Source: DASXAI01 sp963798445 (GTDB lineage: Bacteria; Actinomycetota; Acidimicrobiia; Acidimicrobiales; Ilumatobacteraceae). From it: DNA of 64,000 nucleotides. Positions 55,391 through 64,000 of this stretch are shown here, piece after piece. The stretch covers positions 558,001 to 622,000 of the forward strand of contig CAWCTH010000011.1 in NCBI GenBank assembly GCA_963798445.1, in the 5' to 3' direction. Made by a program: the position numbers and the translations under genes. Under the pieces are notes generated by a model, which saw only the letters and a list, made by a program, of their open reading frames with translations, had not been told where the DNA came from and made no database searches. The first letter of the stretch is position 1. The number at the start of each line of letters is the position of its first letter.

Positions 55391-56776
55391 TCACAGCAGC
55401 TCGGCCGCCAGGCTGGCCACTTCGCTGCGCTCACAGGCCGTGAGAGTGACGTGGCCGAAGCAACGCTGGCCGGCGAAGGCCCGGATCAGCACCGCCAGGG
55501 CGTTGTTGGTGGACCCCAGGTACGGCGCGTCGATCTGGCTGGTGTCGCCGGTGAAGATCACCTTCGTGTCCTCACCGATGCGGGTGAGGATGGTCTTCAG
55601 CGTCGTGGGCTCCAGGTTCTGGGCCTCGTCGATGATGGTGAACTGGCGGTGCAGCGACCGCCCCCGCAGGAAGGTCACGGACTCGAGCGACAGGGTGCCT
55701 CGTGACGTGAGCTCGTCGATCAGGGAGCGGGCGTCGCGCACCGAGCGGCGGTCGGTGAGGGCGACGAGGGCGTCGTGGATGGCCGCCATCCACGGATCGA
55801 GCTTCTCCTCCAGGCCGCCCGGCAGGAACCCCACGTCGGCTCGGCCGACGGGCACCAGCGGCCGGTAGATCGACAGGCGCTCGTAGCGCCGCTGCTCCAC
55901 GACCTGCTCCAGCCCGGCCGCCACCGCCAGCACCGTCTTGCCGGTGCCGGCCCGCCCGTCGAGGGCCACGATGCTCACCGTGGGGTCGAGCAGCAGCTCC
56001 AGGGCGAAGCGTTGCTCCTTCGACCGGGCCCGCAGGCCCCAGGCCTCCGGCGAGGCGTGAGGGAGCAGGACGAGGTCGTCGTCGGCCCGACGCACCAGCG
56101 CCGACTGCGAGCCGGACCGCAGCACGGCGAAGGTGTTCTCCGGAAGGCCGTCGAGCCCGGCGACGGCATCGACGGCCAGCCGGCCGGCGGCGTAGAGGCA
56201 GTCGATGCGCTCGTGCGCGGCCTCGACGGTGATCCAACCCATCGGTCGCTGATCCGGTGGCACCACGCCGCTCGGGCGGTGCTCGGAGGCGTCCATGCCG
56301 AGGTGGGCGGCCTTGATGCGCAGGGCGGCGTCGTTGCTGACGATGCGGGTGGCGGCCTGGGCAGCCTGGCCCAGGGCGGCGCCGATGATCCGGTTGTCGG
56401 GCTTGGCGGGATCGAGGCCGTGCTCGACGAGGCGGTGGTGCTGCACGCCGTTCACCTCGATCCGAAGGGTGCCCGACTGCGGGTCGTCGGTGAGCGGGAG
56501 CGGCTCGGCCAGCGACCCGCCGGCGCGGAGTCGCAGGTCCTCGATGGTGCGCAATGCGGTCCGGGCGGCCCGACCGACGTCGTCCATGCGACTCTTGAGG
56601 CTGTCGAGCTCTTCGATCACCGTGAGGGGGATGACCACATCGCAGCCCACGTAGGAGTTCAGAGCGCCGGGGTCGGCCACCAGGACAGATGTGTCCAGCA
56701 CTACCCGTAGTCGTGACGGGGGCGGGGCCCCGTCTCGGTCGGTGGACTTCGACGAGGGGCTCAGCAGGTCGGTCAC
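55391..56776 (-). CDS. PIN-PhoH protein (PhoH2-type ATPase/RNase)
   Basis: 461 residues. N-terminal PIN ribonuclease domain (RVVLDTSVLVADPGALNSYV with the first Asp, VIPLTVIEELDSLK, IVSNDAALRIKA) followed by a PhoH helicase-like domain with Walker A DGRAGTGKTVLAVA, Walker B FTIIDEAQNLEP and FTGDTSQIDAPYL. PhoH2 proteins are sequence-specific RNA helicase/RNases in mycobacteria. The ATG at 56776 precedes a Ser-rich leader. It is separated from WhiB by 192 bases, AT-richer at 55285-55360, which probably holds the WhiB promoter. Confidence 0.9.
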   Translation of the reverse strand: MTDLLSPSSKSTDRDGAPPPSRLRVVLDTSVLVADPGALNSYVGCDVVIPLTVIEELDSLKSRMDDVGRAARTALRTIEDLRLRAGGSLAEPLPLTDDPQSGTLRIEVNGVQHHRLVEHGLDPAKPDNRIIGAALGQAAQAATRIVSNDAALRIKAAHLGMDASEHRPSGVVPPDQRPMGWITVEAAHERIDCLYAAGRLAVDAVAGLDGLPENTFAVLRSGSQSALVRRADDDLVLLPHASPEAWGLRARSKEQRFALELLLDPTVSIVALDGRAGTGKTVLAVAAGLEQVVEQRRYERLSIYRPLVPVGRADVGFLPGGLEEKLDPWMAAIHDALVALTDRRSVRDARSLIDELTSRGTLSLESVTFLRGRSLHRQFTIIDEAQNLEPTTLKTILTRIGEDTKVIFTGDTSQIDAPYLGSTNNALAVLIRAFAGQRCFGHVTLTACERSEVASLAAELL

Positions 56777-56841
56777 GGCGCTCCTGGGACGGCGGTACTT
56801 CTGGAGGAAGGTACTAGCCCGCCAGGGGCCCGGAGTGGGGG

Positions 56842-59507
56842 ATGCAGGTACGCTCCGGGCATCTCGTCAGCGCGCCTCGCGGTCCTCGTCGCCGTCGTCC
56901 TGGTGGCTGGAACGACGATGGTGCAGACCTCGACGCCCCGCTCGGCGGCGGCCGCGTCGAACGTGACGGCCCCGCAGGCGGCGCTGCCCGTTGCCGCAGC
57001 CGAACGCGACGGCGGCAACCGGCGACAACCGCGGCTTCCTGCCCATCGCGCCGGCTCGGGTCCTGGACACGCGGACCGGCTACGGGGGCACGGGGTCGCT
57101 GCCCGCCTTCCAGACGCGCCTCGTGAACGTGACGAGTGCGCTCGGTGTTCCGCCGGCCGACGTGGCAGCGGTCGCCCTCAACGTGACCGTGACGCAGCCT
57201 CAGGCCGCCGGCTACCTCACCATCTGGCCGGGGGGCCCGATGCCCGTCGCCTCCACCATCAACTTCGTCGCCGGGCTCACCGTTCCCAACGGGGTGCTCC
57301 TGGGCGTCGATCCCAGCGGGGCGATCGCCGTCTTCGCCGGTTCGCCGGCGCCCCTCGATGTGCTCGTCGATGTCACCGGCTGGGTGCCGGTCGACGCCGG
57401 CTTCACGCCCATCGCTCCGGTGCGGGTGCTGGAAACCCGGCCGGGCTCGCCGGGCTACAGCGGGGGCGGCCGCTTCGGTCGCGACGAGGTCCGCCTGATC
57501 GATGTGGTCGCGCGGGCCGGGTTGCCGGCCGGCCAGGTCGGTGCCGTCGCCATCAACCTCACGGTGTCGGGGCCGACGGGCAACGGCTTCCTCAAGGCGT
57601 ACCCGTCCGGTGCCGCCGCGCCACCCACGTCGTCGCTGAACTTCGCCGCCGGTCAGGTCGTCGCCAACAACCAGGTCCTTGGCGTAGGCGTCGATGGCGC
57701 CATTGCCGTGTACGCCTATCTCGACGCGGTCACCGACGGCGTGGACGTGGTGGTCGACGTCACCGGTTGGTTCTCGCCGGACCGGACCTTCCACCCGATC
57801 AGCCCGCAGCGCCTCATCGACACCCGCGATCCTTCCGACGGCGGTCCCTCCGCGCCCGCGGAGGCGGGGCTGACCTACATCGCCAAGATCGACGCCATGG
57901 CCGATCTCCCACGTGGCCTCGTCGGCGCCGTCGCCCTCAACGTCACGGTGACGCGGCCGTCAGCCGTGGGCTTCCTCACGATCTGGCCGCTGGCCGACAC
58001 CACCGTCGCGACCAGCAGCCACGGTCAACCGGCGACGTCGTTCGTCAACTTCGCCGCTGGGCAGACGGTGGCCAACACGGTGCTGGTGGGGCTGGGCGCC
58101 GGCGTCGCCGACCTGACCGGCGACGGCCAGTCGGACGTGAGCGGGGCCATCGGCGTGTTGATCAACCAGGGCACGGCCGACGTCGTGATCGATGTGACGG
58201 GTTGGTTCCCGCAGGACACCCTCGGCCTCGTCGCCGACGCCACCGAGGCTCGCCGCTACAGCTCCGGCATCGACCAGATCGCCGTTGTCGGCTGCACGCC
58301 GGCCGCCGCGCCGTTCACGCCCGACGAGGTGACCGCCGTGACGGACCGCCTGGCCCAGGTGTCGGCCTACTACCTGGACGAGTCGGGCGGCCGGTACCGA
58401 CCCGACTACCGCTGGGTCGGGGCGGTCGTCGCGCAAGCGGGCACCGGCGACACCGATTGCGAGGTGCCGGCCCAGGCCAGCAATCTGGGCTCGGGCTACG
58501 ACGGCGAGCTCGTCGTGCGCAGGAACAACAGTGCCGGCGCCGGCGGTGTCCTGGCCTACGGCAAGGCCGGGCCGGGCTTCACGTGCGCCGACCCGGCGTG
58601 CGCCCGCGGCCTCTACCCGACCAACGGTCGCGACGGCATCGTCACCTTGAACACCCTCCTCGATACGGGCACGGTGGCCAACGGCACGCCGGCGCCGTTC
58701 TGGATGATCGCCACCCACGAGTTCGGCCACATGCTCGACTGGCCACACTCCTACACGGGGACGGGCACCGGTTGCTGGGGAGGCCAGTACGACAACCCGG
58801 TCGACGTGATGAGCCGGCCGGCGTCGGGTAGCCCGCCGTCGTGCGGTCACAACGGTGACTCGTTCCCCACCGATCCGCAGCGCACCGTCGCGCTCAACCG
58901 GTACGCCGCCGGCTGGTTGGCGCCGTCGCTGGTAGCGGTGCACCGGCAGTCGGGCGCGGTCTACAACCTCGGTGCCGAGGCGAGTGGCGCCACCGAGCTC
59001 CTCGTCGTGGCGTCGCCCGACGGCGGCGCGTTCACCACGATCGAAGCGCGTGTCGGTGGCGGCACGGGCCCGGATGCGACGCTGTCGGCCTCAGGTGTGG
59101 CGGTGCACCGCGTCGATCAGCGCCCGGACCCACAGTGCTTCACCGTGTTCCGCCTCGGCCTCGATCGTTGCAGCGGTCTCGATCGGCGCATCCAACCCTT
59201 CGGTGCCACTGCCGACGCCTACGCCCACGTGTTCGGCCCCGGTGCCGTCGTCGATCTCGGAGGCGTCACCCTCACCGTGCTGTCGGCGTCGAACGGCGTC
59301 TTCACCGTGCGTCTCGACGGCACGACGGCGATGTTCGGCCACATCCCGGCGTGCGGCGTCTACGCCGCCTGCCTCGGGTCCTCCATCATGGCGACCGCAG
59401 CGGCGCCCACCTTCGTGTGCTTGGTCGGGGCCGGCTCGGCGGCCGGCCGTGACGTGCCGGCGGCGGTGACGCCCGGACTCGAGCCGACCGGCATCCGCAC
59501 GCTGTAA
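56842..59507 (+). CDS. Secreted metzincin-like peptidase with VDVTGW surface repeats, 5' end frameshifted
   Basis: About 885 residues. A signal-like LAVLVAVVLVAGTTMVQ lies in one frame; near 57005 the reading moves by one base into the main frame (56991-59507). The start is unresolved: ATG 56842 has GGAG before it but needs another shift near 56860. Three repeats of about 130-140 residues follow, each opening with a VLDTR/LIDTR-type peptide and closing with VVVDVTGWF. The C-terminal part has HEFGHMLDWPH (58716-58748), the HExxHxxxxxH zinc signature, and a Met-turn VDVMSRP. Probably an exported, wall-associated protease; target unknown. Confidence 0.75.
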
Positions 59508-59526
59508 GCCGGCGCCGGCGCGGTCG

Positions 59527-60270
59527 CTAGAGCCGCCCGGCTTCGATGATGCGACGCAAGAACGCCTGGGTGCGGGCGTTCTCGGGCGCCGAGAAGATCT
59601 GCCCCGGCGGGCCTTCCTCGGCCACGACGCCCTGGTCGAGGAAGCACACCTTCGTGGAGACCTCGCGGGCGAAGCCCATCTCGTGGGTGGCGATCAGCAT
59701 CGTCATCCCCTCCTCGGCCAGTTCACGCACGATGTTGAGCACCTCGGAGACCAGCTCGGGGTCGAGGGCGGACGTGATCTCGTCGAGCAGGAGCACCCTC
59801 GGCCCCATGGCCAGCGCCCGCACGATGGCGACTCGTTGCTGCTGGCCGCCCGACAGCCGGTCGGGGTAGGCGCTGGCCTTCTCGGCGAGGCCGATGCGCG
59901 TCAGCAGCGCCATCGCCCGCTCCCGCGCGTAGGTCTTGTTCAACTTCAACACCTTGACCGGCGCGAGGGTGACGTTCTCCAGCACGCTCATGTGGGGGAA
60001 CAGGTTGAAGCTCTGGAACACGATGCCGACTTCCTGGCGGAGCCAGTTGAGATCGACGCCTTGGCCGGTGACGCGCTCGTCTTCGATGCGGATCTCGCCG
60101 CCGTCGATGGGCTCGAGGGCATTGATGCATCGCAACAGCGTCGACTTGCCGCTGCCCGACGCGCCGATGAGGCACACCACCTGATGCTCGTCCACGTGCA
60201 GATCGACACCGCGCAGCACGTGGTTCTCGCCGAAGTGCTTGTGCACGCCGTCGATGTCGAGGAAGCTCAA
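59527..60270 (-). CDS. Polar amino acid ABC transporter ATP-binding protein (GlnQ type)
   Basis: 247 residues. Seen: Walker A GASGSGKSTLLRCINALEPI, Q-loop VFQSFNLFPHMSVLENVTLA, signature LSGGQQQRVAIVRAL, Walker B VLLLDEITSALDPEL and IATHEMGFAREV, the standard set for GlnQ/HisP/ArtP. The most likely start is TTG 60270, which shares TTGA with the permease stop; no ATG or GTG fits before the first strand. Binds the permease encoded upstream. Confidence 0.92.
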   Translation of the reverse strand: MSFLDIDGVHKHFGENHVLRGVDLHVDEHQVVCLIGASGSGKSTLLRCINALEPIDGGEIRIEDERVTGQGVDLNWLRQEVGIVFQSFNLFPHMSVLENVTLAPVKVLKLNKTYARERAMALLTRIGLAEKASAYPDRLSGGQQQRVAIVRALAMGPRVLLLDEITSALDPELVSEVLNIVRELAEEGMTMLIATHEMGFAREVSTKVCFLDQGVVAEEGPPGQIFSAPENARTQAFLRRIIEAGRL

Positions 60271-61256
60271 CTGGACGCTCGCATGCGGGCCTGGTCGCGC
60301 TTCACCAAGTAGTCGGTGAGGCGGGCCAGCGGGATGGTGATGGCGACGAAGCAGATGGCCACGCCGGTGATGGCCGACAGGTTGCCGCTGAGGCTGGCGG
60401 TGTTCCGGGCCACGTTGAACGCGTCGAGCGTGCCGATCACCGACACGAGCGCGGTGTCCTTCTGCAAGCCGATGAAGTCGTTGAGCAACGGCGGGATGAT
60501 GCGCCGGACCGCCTGCGGCACGATCACGTAGCGCATCGTGCGGGCGTAGGACAGGCCCAGGGACCGCGCCGCCGCCGTCTGGCTCCAGTGGACGCCGTCG
60601 ATGCCGGATCGGTACACCTCCGACACGTAGGCGCCGTAGACGAGCGTGAGCGCCAGCACGCCGCTCTGGTAGTCGGTGAAGTTCTTCACGACCGGCAGCC
60701 CGGCTCGCTTGAAGCCGTACTCCACGATGTAGATGACGATGATGGCGGGCAGGCCGCGGAACAGGTCGGTGTAGACGACGGCGAGGAACCGCACAGGCGC
60801 GGCCGCAGGACCCGGGAGGCTGCGGACGATGGCGATGACGAGGGCCCAGACGAGCACGATCGCCTCGGTGACCATGAACAGCGAGATGTTGGTCTTGAAG
60901 CCGCGCAGGACGGCCGGGAAGCTGGCCTTGATCTCGTCCCAGTTGAAGAACGCGCTGCGCACGGCGCCGTTGTTCATCGTGAGCAGCAAGACGATGAAGA
61001 CGATGGCGGCGACGGAGAGCCCGAGGCCCACCGCCCACCAGATCATCGACCTGACCTTCTCGGACTCCAACCGAGCCGCCTCGCGTTGACCCGAGCGTTC
61101 GAAGCGACGGCCCCGCACCACACCGCGCAGCGCGAAGATCCCGATCGGGAAGAAGAAGATCGTGGCCACGATGGCCCCGACCAGGTAGCTCGGTGCCGCT
61201 CGGCGGGCCCGTCGCGACGCGACGGGCCCGGTCAGTAGACCTGCGGGTGTGGTCAC
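60267..61256 (-). CDS. Amino acid ABC permease with N-terminal CD225/dispanin-like domain
   Basis: 329 residues. Residues about 100-325 form a His/Glu/Gln-type permease with five helices and the coupling loop AAARSLGLSYARTMRYVIVP. The first 95 residues are unusual: a helix SYLVGAIVATIFFFPIGIFA, a charged loop (RGRRFERSGQREAARLESEK) and a second helix WWAVGLGLSVAAIVFIVLLL. That pattern, helix, Ala/Arg/Glu loop, WxxxGLGL helix, follows the CD225/dispanin domain. GTG 61256 starts 13 bases after the binding-protein stop. The extra domain may regulate or localise the transporter. Confidence 0.85.
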   Translation of the reverse strand: MTTPAGLLTGPVASRRARRAAPSYLVGAIVATIFFFPIGIFALRGVVRGRRFERSGQREAARLESEKVRSMIWWAVGLGLSVAAIVFIVLLLTMNNGAVRSAFFNWDEIKASFPAVLRGFKTNISLFMVTEAIVLVWALVIAIVRSLPGPAAAPVRFLAVVYTDLFRGLPAIIVIYIVEYGFKRAGLPVVKNFTDYQSGVLALTLVYGAYVSEVYRSGIDGVHWSQTAAARSLGLSYARTMRYVIVPQAVRRIIPPLLNDFIGLQKDTALVSVIGTLDAFNVARNTASLSGNLSAITGVAICFVAITIPLARLTDYLVKRDQARMRASS

Positions 61257-61269
61257 CCTGGCAGCCGGA

Positions 61270-62197
61270 CTACGCGATCACGGGGATCTTGTCGACGTCG
61301 GCCGGGTTGACCTGGACGTAGGCCTGCGAGAACCGCGCCAGCGTGCCGTCGTCCTTCTCCGCCTTGAGCATCTCGTTCACCTTGGACAGGTTGGCCGAGT
61401 CCTTGGGCAGCAGGATCCCGTAGCCCTCACCGGTCTTGAACTGAGCGATGACCGAGGTGCCCTCGTAGCCCGGCTGCTTGCTCTGGGGCAGCAGGATGGC
61501 GGTGTCGAACAAGATGCCGTCCACGGTCTTGGCCAAGAGCGCGTTGAACATGGAGGCGGTGTCCTGGAACACCTTCGGCTCCTTGTCGGGCTTGACGGTC
61601 TCGTTGATGTAGTCGAGCCCGGTCGTACCGGTCTGACTTCCGAGCTGCAGCTTCTGCACGTCGGCCATCGAGGTCGCCGTGGTGCCCGTGTTGACCATGA
61701 GTGCCTGGTCGGAGGTGAAGTACGGGTCGCTGAAGGACACCACCTTCTTGCGGTCGTCGTTGATCGTCACCTGCGACAGCGCGATGTCGAAGCCGGTCGC
61801 CTGGCCGGCTTGCAGCGCGGCGAAGTCCACGTTCTTCACCGTCACCTTCGACAGGCCGAGGCGGTTGGCCATGTCCGATGCCATGCAGTACTCGAGACCG
61901 GTCTTCTGGTCGGACTCGGTGGCGCCGCTCCAGTAGCCGGGGGCGGGCAGAGAGGTTGCGACGGTCAGGGTGCCGTTGCTGGTGAGCGAGAACGTGCCGA
62001 GCGAGCCCTTCGTGCTGGTGATCTCGCAGCCCTGGCTGCCGGCCGCCGCGGTGGTGGCCGCTCCGGCCGCCGCGGTGGTGGCCGCTCCGGCCGCCGTCGT
62101 CGCCGACGACGATCCACTGTTGTCACCCCCGCAGGCCGCCATGCGCCGCCACCATGGTGACGGCCAACATTGTGAAGCTGAGCTTGCGTAGGACCAC
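61270..62197 (-). CDS. Polar amino acid-type substrate-binding lipoprotein, signal peptide frameshifted near 62145
   Basis: About 308 residues. The signal peptide (VLRKLSFTMLAVTMVAA) is read from GTG 62197 after a perfect GGGGAGG, but one extra base near 62145 separates it from the lipobox Cys in MAACGGDNSGSSS. The mature protein has an Ala/Thr linker encoded by a 24-bp tandem repeat, then a type II binding fold: GTLTVATSLPAPGYWSG, GLEYCMASDMANRLGL, IALSQVTINDDRKKVVSFSD and LVNTGT-like hinge sequence. Family 3 (SBP_bac_3) amino-acid binding protein. The ligand is not identified. Confidence 0.85.
62043..62090. repeat. 24-bp tandem repeat in the binding-protein linker
   Basis: Two exact units, 62043-62066 and 62067-62090, encode the GAATTAAA-type linker of the lipoprotein. 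In-frame length changes here would alter only linker length. Confidence 0.8.
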
Positions 62198-62290
62198 GAG
62201 ATGCCTCCCCTTGCCTGGTGCGCGGAGCTTATCGGCGCGCCTGTTACGGCAATGTTGCCTGCGTCTACCGCCTCGGCGGCGTCTCCGGCT

Positions 62291-62339
62291 GCCTGTGTGA
62301 CGTCGATCTCGAATGTGGCTCGATCGGCGTTACACAGGC
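62291..62339 (-). terminator. Strong hairpin after lutC
   Basis: An 18-bp stem with two G-T wobbles (62291-62308 with 62322-62339) and a 13-base loop, starting 14 bases after the lutC stop on the minus strand. No T-run follows. It separates the lut operon from the amino-acid importer. Confidence 0.65.
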
Positions 62340-62353
62340 GGCGCGGTTGTGGG

Positions 62354-63046
62354 TCAGGCGCGGTGCAGGAGCACGACTTCGACCGTCAGCGGGCCGTGCA
62401 CGCCGAGCGTCATGATCTGCTCGATGTCGCCTGAGCGCGAGGGGCCCGTGATGAGCACCAGGTTCGACGGCAGCGCGCGACCGTCACCGAGGCCGCGCAG
62501 CACCTCGGCGGAGGTGGCCACGATGCGGCTCGCCGGCAGCACGCAGAGATGCACCGGCGGGAGCAGGCTGCCCGATCGGCCGCCGGCGGCACCCGAGTCC
62601 TGCACGACCGTGCCGGTAGTGGCGATGGCGGCGAACGCCGACGTGACCCCCAAGTCGGCCGCCGCGCTGGTCGCCACGGTGACGCCGCTCACGTCCACGC
62701 CGAGGTCGGCCAGCCGGGCGGCCACAGCGTCGACGGCCGGCTCGGGGGTCACCACAGCGCGCCGAACACCATGGCGCGCCACGATGTCGGCCACGAGCGC
62801 GTCCGGCACCTCGGGTCCGTCGATCTCGTGCACGAGCACCCTCACGGCAGTGGCGTTGCGCACGAATGAGCCCACCACGTCATCGGGATCGAGCCGGTGC
62901 GAGTGCACGAGCGGCACGCCGTCGAGCGGCGGGGGGATGGGATGGGCGGCGTTGGCCGGCACACCGCCCGCGAGGCGACCACGGAGCCGACCGAGAAACG
63001 CCGACCGATCGCCGGTCTCGGTGCTCAAACCTCCCCGGCCTTCCAT
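62354..63046 (-). CDS. lutC: LutC/YkgG-family lactate utilization protein (LUD domain)
   Basis: 230 residues from ATG 63046 (a TTG at 63028 overlapping the lutB stop is an alternative). LUD domain: RSAFLGRLRGRLA near the N-terminus, LVADIVARHGVRRAVVTPEP, GVTSAFAAIATTGTVVQDSG and RSGDIEQIMTLGVHGPLTVE at the C-terminus, the family signature. With LutA and LutB it forms the non-flavin L-lactate oxidation complex. It overlaps lutB by about 22 bases. Confidence 0.92.
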   Translation of the reverse strand: MEGRGGLSTETGDRSAFLGRLRGRLAGGVPANAAHPIPPPLDGVPLVHSHRLDPDDVVGSFVRNATAVRVLVHEIDGPEVPDALVADIVARHGVRRAVVTPEPAVDAVAARLADLGVDVSGVTVATSAAADLGVTSAFAAIATTGTVVQDSGAAGGRSGSLLPPVHLCVLPASRIVATSAEVLRGLGDGRALPSNLVLITGPSRSGDIEQIMTLGVHGPLTVEVVLLHRA

Positions 63047-64000
63047 CGCTGGGTGAACGATCGCGCCGCCGGCGTCGGCGGCTCGCGTCCGTGGCTCCAA
63101 CCACGCAGGCCGGGTGCCATCGCGCTGTGGCGGCTGAGCGGGCGCCCGAGCGAGGCCGCTTTGATCGATGCCCGGAACGTGAGCGGGCGCGACCACGCCG
63201 CTGCCCACGCCGCCCATCCGGCACGCTCGGCTCGCCCGGCGGCTTCGGCCTTGCGGCGGCGCAACGACAGCAGCAGGTCCTGCAGGGGGATGCCGACTGG
63301 GCAGGCGTCCATGCACGCCCCGCACAGCGTCGACGCGTTCGCCAGTTCGGCGGCTTCGGCCTCGCGCCCGGCCAGCAACGGCGTGAGCACGGCACCGACC
63401 GGTCCCGAGTACACCCACCCGTACGCATGGCCTCCGACCTGGCGGTAGACCGGGCACACGTTGAGGCACGCGCCGCAGCGGATGCAGTCGAGGATCTCGT
63501 GCAGTTCGGTGCCCAGCACGTCGGAGCGGCCGTTGTCGAGGATGACGACGTGGAGCTCGTCGGGTCCGTCGCCTTCGCCGTCGCGTCGTGGCCCCGTGAT
63601 GATGTTCGTGTAGGTCGACAGGTCCTGGCCCGTGGCTGAGCGGGCCAGCAGGTTGATGAGCAGATCCAGCTGGTCCCACGATTCCACGATCCGCTCCATG
63701 CCCATCACCGCCACGTGGACGCGAGGCACCGTGGTGCACAGCCGGCCGTTGCCCTCGTTCTCGACGAGGACGATGGAGCCGGTCTCGGCCACGCCGAAGT
63801 TGCATCCCGACACGCCGAGGTCGGCGGAGAGGAAGCGGGCGCGAAGCTGCTCGCGGGCGAAGGCGGCGAGATGCTCGGGCTGGGAGTCGAGCTTGTGCCC
63901 GTCGCGAACCTCCTCTTGCAGGATGTCGCGAATCTGGTGGCGGTCGAGGTGGACCGCCGGAGCGATGATGTGACTCGGTGTGTGGCCGGCCAGCTGGATG
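63025..64000 (-). CDS. lutB: LutB iron-sulfur lactate utilization protein (5' end outside window)
   Basis: 325 codons are visible with an open frame to the right edge. The LUD-like N-terminal part (HIIAPAVHLDRHQIRDILQE) is followed by two [4Fe-4S] motifs, CIRCGACLNVCPVYRQVGG and LCGACMDACPVGIPL, and a basic C-terminal region. This is LutB/YkgF, the electron-transferring subunit. LutA (CCG domains) would be expected just beyond 64000, transcribed in the same direction. Confidence 0.92.
   Translation of the reverse strand, partial: IQLAGHTPSHIIAPAVHLDRHQIRDILQEEVRDGHKLDSQPEHLAAFAREQLRARFLSADLGVSGCNFGVAETGSIVLVENEGNGRLCTTVPRVHVAVMGMERIVESWDQLDLLINLLARSATGQDLSTYTNIITGPRRDGEGDGPDELHVVILDNGRSDVLGTELHEILDCIRCGACLNVCPVYRQVGGHAYGWVYSGPVGAVLTPLLAGREAEAAELANASTLCGACMDACPVGIPLQDLLLSLRRRKAEAAGRAERAGWAAWAAAWSRPLTFRASIKAASLGRPLSRHSAMAPGLRGWSHGREPPTPAARSFTQRWKAGEV

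Overview
The window is about 70% GC with densely packed genes, many GTG and some TTG starts, and 4-bp stop/start overlaps. A homodimeric AceE pyruvate dehydrogenase, a WhiB-type domain, a tandem PafB/PafC-like WYL pair, an F420-type LLM oxidoreductase and lipoproteins with Ala/Thr-rich linkers point to an actinobacterium. A deep lineage such as Acidimicrobiia is my best guess, but that is inference. I found no rRNA, tRNA, CRISPR array, transposase or phage gene.

Layout. 1-13.7 kb is a cell-surface polysaccharide region: a Wzm-type export permease, three large membrane proteins, several family-2 glycosyltransferases, two methyltransferase domains, and UDP-glucose dehydrogenase plus UDP-glucuronate decarboxylase (a UDP-xylose supply route). 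13.9-23.3 kb is a mixed housekeeping block: HhH-GPD protein, GH63-like glucosidase, ClC channel, aceE, rnhA and an aldose epimerase. Two degenerate copies of one short sequence lie inverted at 13.8 and 22.1 kb and bracket most of this block. 23.3-29.5 kb is a sulfur operon: a sulfonate/taurine-type ABC importer, then cysC, cysH, cysD and cysN. 29.5-40 kb is mixed: threonine dehydratase, a glycosyltransferase, an L,D-transpeptidase, a GDT1-family exporter behind a yybP-ykoY manganese riboswitch, a lipase, Ppx/GppA, a duplicated zinc peptidase, an orphan transketolase C-domain and a DUF305 protein. 40.7-45.9 kb is a complete branched-chain amino-acid-type ABC operon (livG-F-H-M plus binding protein). 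46-48.2 kb holds Nudix, Clp-N and HtrA-like genes. 48.3-52.1 kb is an acyl-CoA mutase cluster: large subunit, LLM oxidoreductase, 3-hydroxyacyl-CoA dehydrogenase and B12 subunit. 52.1-56.8 kb has the WYL pair, a DnaQ-like exonuclease in frame with a WhiB domain, and PIN-PhoH. 56.8-59.5 kb is a secreted metzincin-like repeat protein. 59.5-62.2 kb is a polar amino-acid ABC importer whose permease carries an N-terminal CD225/dispanin-like domain. 62.3-64 kb is lutC and the 3' part of lutB.

An important caveat: at least seven otherwise intact genes are broken by a shift of the same sense, one extra base each, near 2965, 7715, 18366, 50180, 52850, 57005 and 62145. The simplest explanation is insertion-type sequence error rather than real pseudogenes. 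Protein ends and N-termini at these places are provisional.

Non-coding structure not explained by genes includes three dispersed REP-like palindromes, a riboswitch whose P1 strand can also pair in a perfect upstream 12-bp hairpin, an operator-like palindrome, an array of three 8-bp direct repeats upstream of the liv operon, and strong hairpins after several genes.
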